Below, one piece after another: positions 46,719-57,490 of a DNA stretch of 64,000 bases. The first letter of the stretch is position 1. Each line of letters starts with the position of its first letter. The stretch is from the NCBI RefSeq assembly GCF_020921035.1, contig NC_063150.1, positions 27,761,826 through 27,825,825 on the forward strand, written 5' to 3'. The DNA comes from Rhodamnia argentea. Its lineage: Eukaryota; Streptophyta; Magnoliopsida; Myrtales; Myrtaceae. The notes beneath the pieces are model-generated. The model saw only the letters and a list, made by a program, of their open reading frames with translations. It did not search any database and was not told the DNA's origin. The translations under genes were made by a program, and so were the position numbers.

Positions 46719-49700
46719 TTACATCCGAGATTTTGCCTGCCCAGATGGAGCGCCCTGCAACAGTACAGTTGTGCCCGTGTTAGTACAGAAGATTACTAGA
46801 CACAGGTAAGCGAAATTCTTATGGAATGACTCATGCAAGGATAGGCACTAAATATATGCCCAATAAAACGGATTCATGGATTCAAACCCTCGACTGTTGG
46901 AATGAAGACAAATTAGTGCTCAACTCGCAAACCAAAAGAAGCACATCAAGTCAAGAAACTAGCAGATCTCAGCTGCCAAACATGACATTTGACGTGTTAA
47001 TTTGCTGCTCTTCAGATTTGTAAAATATCAATGTGCGTATATCCCTACAGTTTTATACAGTAGTGTATTTCTCACCAGGGGAATTCCCTTGGCTGCCCGG
47101 TCGGCCAAGTAGGCGCAAGGCTTGAAGAATCCTCCATACAGTTTCGACCACTCTTCCAATCTCGAATAAATGTACTTGGATCCAAGAGAATCGGCCCAGA
47201 ATATTATGCCTCCCCTGTCAGAAACAAGATTCAACAGATAGGTAGAAGTTTTCGTAAAACAAATAAAGGTACATATCATTGAATCCAATAAGCATACCTG
47301 TAAGGTGGGAAACCCATGCCCATTACGGAAGATATGTCAAGGTCAGCTGCCTTAACAGCGATGCCTTCGTCAAGAACCCGGCATGCTTCATTCACCACAG
47401 GGAAGAATATCATTTCCACGATGTCCCTCTCCGGCAACTTCACAAGCTGTTTCCACGATCACTTATGTAAAACCTTTCCACTAACTTAGCTAAGGAAGTC
47501 TATTTTGACAGAGAGAGAGAGAGAGAGAGAGAGACCTTGGGGTCAATAGAGACACCAGAAATGCTCCTGGATTTCTCAACATACTTTTTCAACTCAGGAT
47601 CAGGGCTAGCTTTTCGTCTATCATCATATAAGTAGAAGCCTTTACGTGTTGCTTCACCTGCCACAAGTGCCATAAGAAAATTAACAAAGTTGTCAGATGT
47701 CAAAGGATGAGAAAGATGCCAGCCACATCACAAGTCCCGGAGCTCAAGAAGCTTCAATTCATTTTCTTTTTACCTTGTCTCTTATCTTCCTGTAGAAGTG
47801 GAATGAGCATTGACTTATAAGTTCGTTCAGGAAAATTCTGGACGAATTGTCCGCCGGTTGCAACAGCCACGCCAAACCCGACAAGGTCGGCCAATCTGCA
47901 GACAACCAAATGTGAGACAAATGAGAACATCTCACGAAAATGATAGAGATTCAAAATAACAGCTTAGATACACCTAATATGTGTTAACCACCTGAATGGA
48001 CCCATTGGCATCCCGAATTTGGCAATTATTCTGTCAATTTGATAGATATCGGCCCCGCGCTCTACAAGCAGGATAGCTGCCATTGTATAAGGGAAGAACA
48101 TCCTGTTGACAGCAAAGCCCGTGCAATTTCCAACCACGACTGGGGTCTTCTTTATCTTTTTCCCAACATCTAACAGGTCAACAATAACCTGGGGAGATGT
48201 ATGCTGAGTACGTACAATTTCCAGAAGGGGCATGACATGGGCAGGACTGCAATGGAGATATTAGTCAGCAACTGAGCCAAAGGGTAGGTGCACAGGGGAA
48301 GAAATTGGCAATGTTCAAAGTACCAACGAGTACAACTCTGCATATCATGTTACCTAAAGAAATGAGCACCAATAATCCTGTCCTGCGACCTGGTCTTCTC
48401 ACCAATGAGGTTCAAGTCAATTGTGGAAGTATTAGTCGCAAGAATGCAACGGGTTGGGCAACTTCGCTCGAGATCAGTAAAAATTTGTTGCTTTAGCGAA
48501 ACATTCTCTATCACAGCCTGTATAAAGCACTATCATGTACCAGCAGATACTTAACCTTTCCACATTTAAATGTATCCACAGTCTAATACTAATACTACCT
48601 CAATAACCATGTCCACATCTTTGAAGCTCTCATAGTCTAGTACACCCTTAAGAAGAGACATTGTTTTTTCAAACTTCTCTTGCGTCATGCTGCCTTTCTT
48701 CACACGGCTCTGCAGATTAGCTGATGACAAGTACTTTCAGTTTAAACATTTCCTGACACAATTAAAGCAATATAGAAAATGTATCAAGGCATTTGAAAAC
48801 ACGAGTGGACATAGCTCTTACCTTTCACTCTGCCTATGCCAGCCTGCAAAAATTTATCATTCACTTCTTTAAGTATCACGGAATAATTGCTGAGAACCAA
48901 TGCTGTCGCTATTCCTGAGCCCATCAATCCGCCACCAACAACAGCAACTTTCTTCACTTGCCTAGGCATGAGGCCTCTGTCAGTAATGCCTGGAACCTGT
49001 TCATAACTCAGACAAGTAGTGTAGCCAGATTACATGACAAAGAACAGGCAACAGAGGATTATCAGGAAGAAAAATTTAAAGAAAATCATTCGACTGAGAT
49101 ATGTACTCGAGGTTCATACATACACAAAAAGGACTGGCAATGTATACATATTCTCCCAATCTTAAAACAATTTGAGAAACAAGGTTTCCCATTATTACAC
49201 TCATAACAATCCATATTCAAGTTTGCGTTAGAGGATTTACTACAGGTTATGCCTTGATACAACATCATGGATGATTCGGTTCACCTTCCCTTGTTTAAGT
49301 GGGAGTAAAAACTAAGGGGACATAAGTAGTTCGGTAAGCTCAAACTTGCATATGATTGTTAAGAAGTTGAATAAACCAAATGCTTCCGAACTATCAGAAA
49401 GCAGTCTTCTGTTCCTGAATACTCGTAATATGAAATTTTCCTTTCTTAGGTAGTTACTCTTCTACCTTACCAACTTTAAACCTGCTCCTATAAACTATTT
49501 CATAAGAGAAACAACGGATGCTTGATTCTCTACGGGCATAGTCTTGCAAGTTAGATCTCTACAATTTCACACCAGGCCACAACAAATGCGATAATGCAGA
49601 CTTCATTCAAACCTTTGAAGTTCCACGTTGAGCAAAGAAGATATGAACCAGGCTCTTGCACGTGTCAGACTTGAGAAGCCCGTCAAAAGCTTCAAGTTCC

Positions 49701-52601
49701 TGTAGCACCGGATACATAGTTTTACAGATCCAGATCTTCTAATACAAACAAAGGATACAAAATGACAAAGTTGTGACCTTCCAAAGTCCAGCAATTGGAC
49801 CAGAGACTACACCCTCTTCAACCACGTCAATGCAAACCAATGGATGAGTGAGATTAGGAGCTTGTTTCTTTGTTTGAGCTCTTGCGAACTTAAAAATTTC
49901 CCTGGCCTCTCCAAGAGGCTCTAACTTGTCAGTCTTGTAAAGACTAGCAATCCATGGTTTTCTATGCTCCAAGATTTCCAGCGCCCACCGGCGCGCTGTG
50001 GTGACTAACTCATTTGGTGAAACAACAGCATCCACGAGACCTAAGCCACATGCTTCCTCCCCTTTTACTGGCTTTGAGGTCTACAAAAGAGCAGATAATA
50101 TGACAGGATTACGAAGTATGGAAGTAAACTGTACAGGCCAATAAAATATGGTAAAATATAAGTTGAAGATTAAAGAAGGTGATCTACCAGCATCATCTCA
50201 AGAGATTTGGATAGACCAACAAGACGTGGAAGCCGCTGCGTTCCTGAACCAGTTTACATGCATAAGAAAAGGAAGCCGCAGTTTTGCAAAGAGCACGCAG
50301 ATGATGCAAGAATGTCATTGCTCTACAATAAAAATTCATGATGGAACTCAGGCCATCATGAGGAGAAGAAGATATGAGCAGGAACAGTTCTGCCTAAAGC
50401 ATTGAATTATCCTTTTCCATCCATAGATTAACAGTAAAGTAGACAAAAGTTGTCGCAGGCATATATGATGAAAAATCAAAACCAGCCTGAGAACACCATT
50501 CAATGCTTATGTCGACTTTGCATTTGGAAGCTTATACACAATTTCCATACTGCTTCTATGTCAACACCTCACACAGGTTTCTAACCTCCACTGTATCGCA
50601 GCTCCTTTTCTTTAAAAAACCCATTTTCTTCTCAATGTCAATGCCACTACGCTAGAAACTACATACATAAACTTCTGACTCCAAAGCCTACTGAAGGGAT
50701 TAGGAGAAAAATCACAAACGCAATAGCACATCTGCTTGGGCAATTACGTACCTCCAAATCCAGGAAGAATCCCAAGCTGCAATTCAGGGAGGCCTAACTG
50801 TGCACCAGGAGTGCAAATTCTTGCATGGCACGCCTAAAAAGCGAGATGGAGGAAAAAAAAATCGATAATGAAAGAAGATAACGCAAGAAAGCTCTTGACA
50901 TGAAATACGAAATGTGTCCACAAAAAAACAATACGTACCATAGCAACCTCTAAACCTCCACCCAAGGCCAGGCCATCAATGGCAGCAACTGAAGGTTTTC
51001 TAGAAGCTGAAAAGAAACATGACCAATCAAAATATTGAAAAAAGCTCACCTCAGCTCAAAGATCTTGAGAGGTATCTTCTGCATACCTTCGACAGTCTCG
51101 GTGAGAACTTCCACGGATACGAATCCACGCTTTGGTTTCTCCACTGGCAAGACAGAACCCACATGAATTTGAAACTGACAACAATCTTTACCATATTTAA
51201 AGAGCATCAGATCATAAACATACCCTTGCCAGTTTGAAGTCCACCAAAGGCCGTAATGTCAAAGCCACCAGAAAACTTGCCATTTGCACCTGCTCTAGCA
51301 CAAAAATTATTAGGCTCGTCTCACTATTTCCCATTGACTAGTTATTGGGAAGAATATCTCTTCTTGAACATTTACCTGTAACGACAATTGCTTTAACATC
51401 ATTTCTTCGCAAGGCCTCATCATAACTCTGCTTTAAGCTGTTCAGAACTGGAGTGGACAGAGAAATCCAAGCTATAATCTTACGTATTGATAACAAAATT
51501 TAACATAAGAAGTTACAGAAATATGCGTTATAAGCCATGAGTTCAAGGTTACATCAACAACATCGGAGTCATTACATCTGCCAAAATGTGAAAGCACAAT
51601 GGCTAAAAGTACAAGGTCAGTAAGCGATCACAGTTTTGCTTGCATTATTATTTTGCATATAAACCCAAGAATCCACCTCAAGGAGCTTAGCATAAGAGAA
51701 ACAAAAGCTTTCCATGAGGAAGCAATATGATCAATCAGGTTACAATCATCAACTGAAGTCAGAGAAACAAAAGTCTAGCACTCTCACAGGCCAAGATAAA
51801 ACCTCCTATCAGCAATTACACCCATTTCAAGTTGTAATCAGAGATCACAGCAGACTTCTCTTGTTAAGTATTTCTCATTCCAATAGTACATGCAACAACA
51901 ATCTCACAAGAGCAGCTCTGGGAGGATCTAGACTCCGAAATGCCACTTTTTGCAAAACCTGTCAATTAAACCACGCTAGCATCCAAGCTTCAATCCTAAA
52001 AGCCTAATAGGCATCGGCTTTTGTTGACATCTTATCTCTTAATCCGGCCGGTATCCACTCACTAGAACCATAACCGTTATACTAAAAAACACTTCGATCT
52101 AAACATAAAGACGGTCACTGAGATCTGCTATCATCTCTTCATGCGAAGCAGAGCACAGACTCTTCACTTGCTCGAAAGAACCAATTCTCAAATTCTAAGA
52201 AACCAGTGACAGCAATAAGCCACAAGCAAATTCACTAGTCAAACCTACAGAGGACACTAACGATGCAATCAAGCTGTTCATAGAAGCCATGAGTGATATC
52301 AGCAACAAACATCAAATCATAATTTCAGAAAGTGAAAAAAGCCCAGCAGCGAAATCCCCACTCCACACCACATCACAACATCCGGCTCAAAGAAAGCGGA
52401 AAAGGATGGATTTTTAAGAGGGCTCGAACAAGACCAGTCCAATCAAAAACACTCCAGAGAAAAACCAAGAACTGATCAAGAAAGAAGAGTGAGGATACCA
52501 TCAATAGAGAGAGAATTAACAGGAGGGTTGATGATGGTGATGAGAGCCACCCCATCAGCTCCCACTTCTAGGGTCGTTCTCCCCTTTGAGTTGCTCCCCA
52601 T
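46719..52601 (-). CDS. MFP2: Peroxisomal fatty acid beta-oxidation multifunctional protein
   Basis: Eighteen exons on the minus strand give 725 residues, the length of Arabidopsis MFP2. In transcript order: 52499-52601, 51376-51447, 51224-51289, 51087-51143, 50939-51006, 50752-50833, 50188-50243, 49778-50080, 49613-49699, 48822-48996, 48599-48720, 48354-48517, 47992-48246, 47774-47895, 47536-47657, 47298-47446, 47076-47214, 46719-46754. The protein joins 2-trans-enoyl-CoA hydratase and L-3-hydroxyacyl-CoA dehydrogenase, the middle steps of peroxisomal beta-oxidation. The hydratase part has FSGGFDI, DGLALGGGLE (Glu119) and GLPELQLG (Glu139). The NAD fold GGGLMGSGIA starts at 319, and HFFSPAHVMPLLE supplies the dehydrogenase His449. 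The last exon, 11 codons plus stop, ends KSRM, a PTS1 peroxisomal signal. All donors are GT; that of intron 15 is GTCTCT inside a TC repeat. Confidence 0.96.
47511..47534. repeat. (GA)n / (TC)n abutting the MFP2 intron-15 donor
   Basis: On the minus strand exon 15 ends CCCAAG and the intron opens GTCTCTCTCT, so the microsatellite starts at the second intron base. Confidence 0.92.
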
Positions 52602-53120
52602 CTTTTCTCCTCTCCCCTAGAAACAAGGCCTACCCTTTTTCCTTCCGCGAGACGTGTTTCGATGCAAGAATTCAAGGAAAGAAATCGTTGGATCTTTCTC
52701 GGATCGGGATCGATGTGCAAGTATTTATGGCGGTGTCGCGTCGTCCTGGGGGAGAGTGGCGCTTTGCTCAGCTTGTAAGATAACTCCAAGAAGTTACCCA
52801 GGATTTTGTCTTAGCATAAGAAATCAAATCAAGGTTTACAATGAGATTAGGCATTTATTCATCTTTGACGATTGAGTATTCATGGCCTTAGCAAGTTCTC
52901 CGACAGACTCCATCCCATGCACTCCTCAAGATCATCGAAACAGATCTTCGTGAAGGTGCACAAAGAAGACGAATATCCTCTGCCATCTAATTAATCTTTA
53001 ATTTAGACATTTGATTTTTTCCTTATGACGTGAAAAGTCTACTCGAATAAGTAGATTTAAACCTGCGAAATTCCTCATCAATTTCGTTAAATAAGAAAGA
53101 ACCGAATAGAAAATTTTGAA
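52602..53120. other. MFP2 leader and promoter side
   Basis: No coding similarity. The MFP2 5' UTR lies immediately upstream of 52601 on the minus strand. No clear TATA box was picked out. Confidence 0.45.
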
Positions 53121-53488
53121 AATAAGTATACTAAAAGCCCTAAAACTTATCACGAAAGTATAATTGAGTCATACAACTTTTTAAAAGTACAATCAAATCT
53201 TAAAACTTGTCACGAAGGTGCGATCAAATCCTAAAATTTATTACGAAAGTGCAATCGGATCTTAAAATTTTCTAGAATTGCAATCAAAATAGAATAACTC
53301 AATTTTACCAATTTGACAAGTTTTAGAACTTGATTACACTTTTTGAAAGTTTTATTACCCAATTACACTTTCTGACAAGTTTTAGAACTCAATTACATTT
53401 TATAATAAATTTTAGGATTTAATTACTCTTTTTGAGAAATTTTTAAGATTCAATTACAATTTTATAACAAATTTTAGCACGCACTTAT
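53121..53488. mobile_element. MITE-like inverted-repeat element, family member 1
   Basis: The left half has AATAAGTATACTAAAA, CTAAAACTTATCACGAAAGT and AATTGAGTCATACAAC. The right half, read inverted, has ATAAGTGCGTGCTAAAA, TTGTTATAAAATTGTAATTGA and TCTAAAACTTGTCAGAAAGT. Inside each arm a unit of about 40 bp (AAA-CTT-TCACGAAAGTGCAATCAAATC) repeats three or four times. No coding content. Confidence 0.65.
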
Positions 53489-54492
53489 TTTTTTTTTTCC
53501 TACTGAATTCCACGTAGGCTCCACGTCGGATAAACGGCGTGAGCTAATTAGACGCGCAAGCTTCATTCGACTGTTTGACTTTTCTTTCTGTATTTTTCCT
53601 TATTGGCTGAGAAAAATATTGGAAACGAAGGCTGTCGTGCAATCATTTTGTTCAGATCAAGATGGATAATTGCTTTTCTGATAAGAGGATGAGATTGATA
53701 TTTCCCATGTTCACGCACTACGAGGCGATATCATCTGACGGTGGTGGAGGAAGGGCGTGGGACCCAAAAAAAAAAACCTCCTTTTTCCATTAATATTCTG
53801 ACAAAAAAAAAACTCTTTTTTCCATTAATATTCAGAAAAAAATAATTTTTTTTACTTTTTCAAATTGCTCCAAAATTATTTAAAAATAATAATAATAATA
53901 AATTTGCGTAATCAAATGGACTTCTATATTTAAAGTTACGTTACTAAATGAATTTCTACTTCGGAAAGACTATTGCCATGTACGTCCTTAATTGTCCATA
54001 AAGAATAAATTGGGGAGAAAAGTAATAGGCAATAATTATAAAAGTAAATCAAATTGCAATATAAGTATATTTCAAACGATTTGGAAAAAAAAAAATGTAC
54101 TCAATGGTGCCTTAGAAATGATAAACACAACGAGCATATATCCATTTACCGTCATTCCAATGATAGTGTTTTTCCGTTGTCGTTGTCCTCTTGTTTATGT
54201 TGGAGACGTTCCTAAGAAAACTTCTGCAAAGCTAAAAAAATCCATAGCCGGCCTTAGTTTCTTCTCTCTTATTATCTCATCTCTCTCTTATCTTTACACG
54301 TCTTTCTTTATTAACCTCCATGGAAGGAGGGGAGTGTGAGCTAAATCTCTTCTTCCCCTTCCCTTTTTCTTAGTCTGTTTTGATTTCCTATTTCCTTTTC
54401 TTCGTTTGAGAGCTTTTATCTTCCGATTTAGTTTAAATCTGAAAGCTTCTCTCCCCGTTATAGGGAGCTTTCTATCTTGATCTAGTCTAGAT
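53489..54492. other. Spacer, no gene recognised
   Basis: AT-rich, with a duplicated phrase CTCCTTTTTCCATTAATATTC/CTCTTTTTTCCATTAATATTC near 53,777 and 53,813. Nothing coding is recognised. Confidence 0.4.
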
Positions 54493-54771
54493 TTGAGGTT
54501 TTTTGCTTGTATGTTACATGGGTTTCGCTTTTCTCGAGTTTCATTGGCGAACGAGTCTAGTTTCGAAGGGGATCGGAGGAATTCTATAAATATTTCACTC
54601 TCACGGGTGTCGGATCCGTGCCCGTTCAACCTTTTTACTCTGCTCGGCGATGATATTGAGGATGTCAAACCTACACGCATACCGCCGAAAGGCAAAACAA
54701 TAGACAGGAGATCTCGGTATGTGCTCATTACTGAACACGGATTCAATGATCGGTTGCCGATTTTGGTGTGA
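54493..54771 (+). other. Possible gene fragment, weakly coding
   Basis: An open frame contains PFNLFTLLGDDIEDVKP and PPKGKTIDRRSRY. The first part faintly resembles the N-terminus of plant RGG-box RNA-binding (HABP4/SERBP1-type) proteins (NPFDLLGDD-), but the match is short and from memory. There is no convincing start region, no RGG boxes and no partner exon. A phrase AAGAAAACTTCTGCAAAGCT occurs at 54,211 and in near-identical form at 54,955, hinting at rearranged copies of one sequence. Confidence 0.2.
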
Positions 54772-57071
54772 AAAAGTCATACATATGCTTTTTGAGAGTG
54801 TAACTCATAATTTGTTACGATAATTTCTCTTGTTATCTCTAGAACTTGTTTTATTTTGAAATTTTTTGGGATTTGTCTTAATTTGCACTTAAACTGCAAT
54901 GTTTCGCTTTTGTGTTTTGAGGAAGTGAATGAACTGTTGTCAATTTTGACAAGAAAAGAAACTTCTGCAAAGCTAATTGTGCCCTACCATAATAGCCATT
55001 TTTTAAAATTTAACAGACAAATTGAATATGATATCTTTCAAGATTCGTGAGCTGGTTCTAAAGAGGGACTCAGAAGGTACCGTTGATGCTCCCCGGGTGA
55101 GTAAGTGAAGAGCCAGAGCCATGGTGGAAAGATCGAAACAGTGGTGGCTCACCTCCTTCTGCATTTTAGAATGTCGACGTTATCACAAACTCATTGACAG
55201 ACGTAGACGAAGAAGAAGACTGATTGCGGGGGCAAAACCGACACGTATACGTTGTGATGAGAGTCCTTGCTGAACAACTTTCACGACAATTGCCAGCTAA
55301 GACCACATTAGGTTGCGATTATTGGATATTAGCTGGTTTTATTGCTGTTCTCCGTTGTCAAATTTAGAACGTGATTAAGTTTTTTTTAAGGAGAAAGAAT
55401 AAATGAAACTATGACATGATTTTACGGAGCAACGGCGGTTGGAATTGTCCCAATGGTTTGCTTGTTTTATTTTATTTTCTTTCTTTAGATTTTGGGTCAT
55501 GGTCACTGATCCAGAGGGGGCACATGGGCCAACCATTTAGGCCTCTAGGCTAATCGGGCTTGGGCTGGACCCATTAGGGCCCATGAGCCTGAACGGCTCA
55601 AGCCCAAAATGTAGCATTGCCCAGGCAATGTCCGCAGCCTAACGAGCCCGTTCATTTTCATAGTAGTGTGATAGTTGATCGAGTGATCCAAAATTTGAAT
55701 TTGCAAGCCGAAGTTCACAAATTTGACTCCAATCTTCTATACTTTGAAATCTAGATTTCAAAGTATGGATGTTTCATCAATCTTGACTCCCTTTTTGCAT
55801 TGTGGTGAGGCGAGGATGGGGGCTGTGTTGAATTCCCGACTTTGAAATGAACATTTTCCTGAAAGTGAATTACGATTTGTTAATCTTGGACGTCCTTTCG
55901 GCATGTTAAAAAAAATTTTTTTTACTTTCATGCGCCTAAAAGAAGAAAAGGCTTTTGGTACTTTTTTTATGGGAGAAAAGGCTTTTGAGATGATCGTCCG
56001 AGAGCTAGATTTGCCTCAATCGGGTCATTTATCTTCCATTCAGTCACGAGTTCGATTCATTGTGTGAGCAAATTTATGAACAGTTTGTGCTGTATTACCT
56101 AGCTACGACATATCTCATGTGGAGATATTTCATGATGCATTTGTTTCTTAAAAAAATCACGTTGTAAAAAGATATTTCCTGAAAATAATCTCTTATATCG
56201 TTTATAAAGCCGATTGAATGAATGAATCTTGATTATAAACTCAACAGTAACAGTGACCATCACTTGCTAATATTGGTCCTAGTTATTTTCAAGATAGAGC
56301 GATAGAAGAGAGGAGATTCTCAAATAACGAGGATGACCTAATGACTTCGAAAGAATTGAACGAGCAACTATACGAGGTGAAATCTCAAGTATGATTATGC
56401 AGGATGGCAATAAGTTTAACCTATCTCTCAACCATAACTTTCTCTAACGTAAAGTTGCTAGAGTACAATTAACTTTCGGATTTGAAATCGCATCTTACAT
56501 ACCTTGCATTAGCCATTATTCACAAGAACATTTTACAATCATAGTAAGAGGGAAGAGGGTCGACGATTTATTTGATGTGAGATATCTCATTGTTCGAGAA
56601 ACCCTAGATGGTATCGGAGTAATGAATCGCAACAAGGGCGTTCTAACGCTTTGATGATAACATGTGAAGCCGTGTGTCGCTAAAAATGTATAGAGCGTAC
56701 GACGTAAGCATCTTTATCACAAACGCTAGCAGACAAGATAATTTTCCATTTCGTCGGAATCTTTATGAGGAAAAATAGGTGCCACATATTGAGCGGTCCG
56801 GAGTTTACAAGTGGGGTCCATTTGTACTCTCCTAGTCCTAGGTGTTGTATAGTGGGTTCAATATATTATATATTCTGTTCTGATAATAACATAATAATGC
56901 ACCCCCATCATTGATTCCCAAAATAAAAATTTGTACGGTACATATCACCTCGACATGACACGTGACCAACTCAAATAGCAAGTAGTACAAAAAAAAAAAA
57001 TCCCCAAGAAGCACACACAACTCTTAGACCGTGAAATTAAAAAAACGAAAATCATCGAATTTATCTTTTGA
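54772..57071. other. Spacer, no gene recognised
   Basis: No supported gene. Frames are short, and a few stretches (56,540-56,830) look like old dispersed repeats. Confidence 0.4.
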
Positions 57072-57285
57072 AATTAATGTATTAAAAGTTTTAAAGCTTA
57101 TCATGAAAGTACAATTGAGATATAAAACTTTTAAAATGAGCAATTAAATCTTAAAATTTATAGAAAAATATAATTAAATTATAAAAATTTTAAAAAAATT
57201 TAAGATATATTTTTAATAAATTTTAAAGCTTAATTAATTTTTTTTAAAAATTTTGTGACTCAATTAGACTTTGAGGGTACTTATC
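57072..57285. mobile_element. MITE-like inverted-repeat element, family member 2
   Basis: Begins near AATGTATTAAAAGTTTTAAAGCTTATCATGAAAG and ends, read inverted, ATAAGTACCCTCAAAGTCTAATTGAGTC. The left arm closely resembles family member 1 at 53.1 kb (ACTAAAAGCCCTAAAACTTATCACGAAAG). It ends about 70 bases before the GA-rich leader of the dynein light chain gene. Confidence 0.55.
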
Positions 57286-57352
57286 ACTTTTTCTTTTTTT
57301 TTGTGTAGGGACCGTCTCCGAACGATAAATTCGAAATTGAACCAGCGAACAC

Positions 57353-57376
57353 AGAGAGAGAGAGAGAGAGAGAGAG
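57353..57376. repeat. (GA)n in the DLC leader
   Basis: About 12 AG units on the sense strand, 115 bases upstream of the start codon. Confidence 0.9.
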
Positions 57377-57490
57377 CTGCTTTATTCTCTGTGGCTGCTC
57401 TCTTTCTCTTTTGGCATTTGCCGTATCGATCGAACTCTGCTCCCTTCACCCAATCGCAGCCGAAGAAGTTCCGCGAAGTAGCTCCGGAAA

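Noticed and set aside
47028-47288. MFP2 ending in exon 17 with the tail RNTLLYKTVGIYAH
   Set aside because: GTGAGAAAT is a good donor at exactly the right codon, and a downstream exon restores the conserved tail with a PTS1 signal and the normal 725-residue length.
51448-52498. MFP2 intron 1 as a second U12 intron, because its donor reads GTATCCTC
   Set aside because: No TTCCTTRAY branch site is seen in the last 60 bases, and the acceptor has an ordinary pyrimidine tract (TTTCTCTGTCCACTCCAG). The donor also mismatches the U12 consensus at two positions.
54294-54746. 150-residue minus-strand frame rich in Lys and Arg
   Set aside because: Opposes CT-rich, leader-like sequence and lacks any recognised domain.
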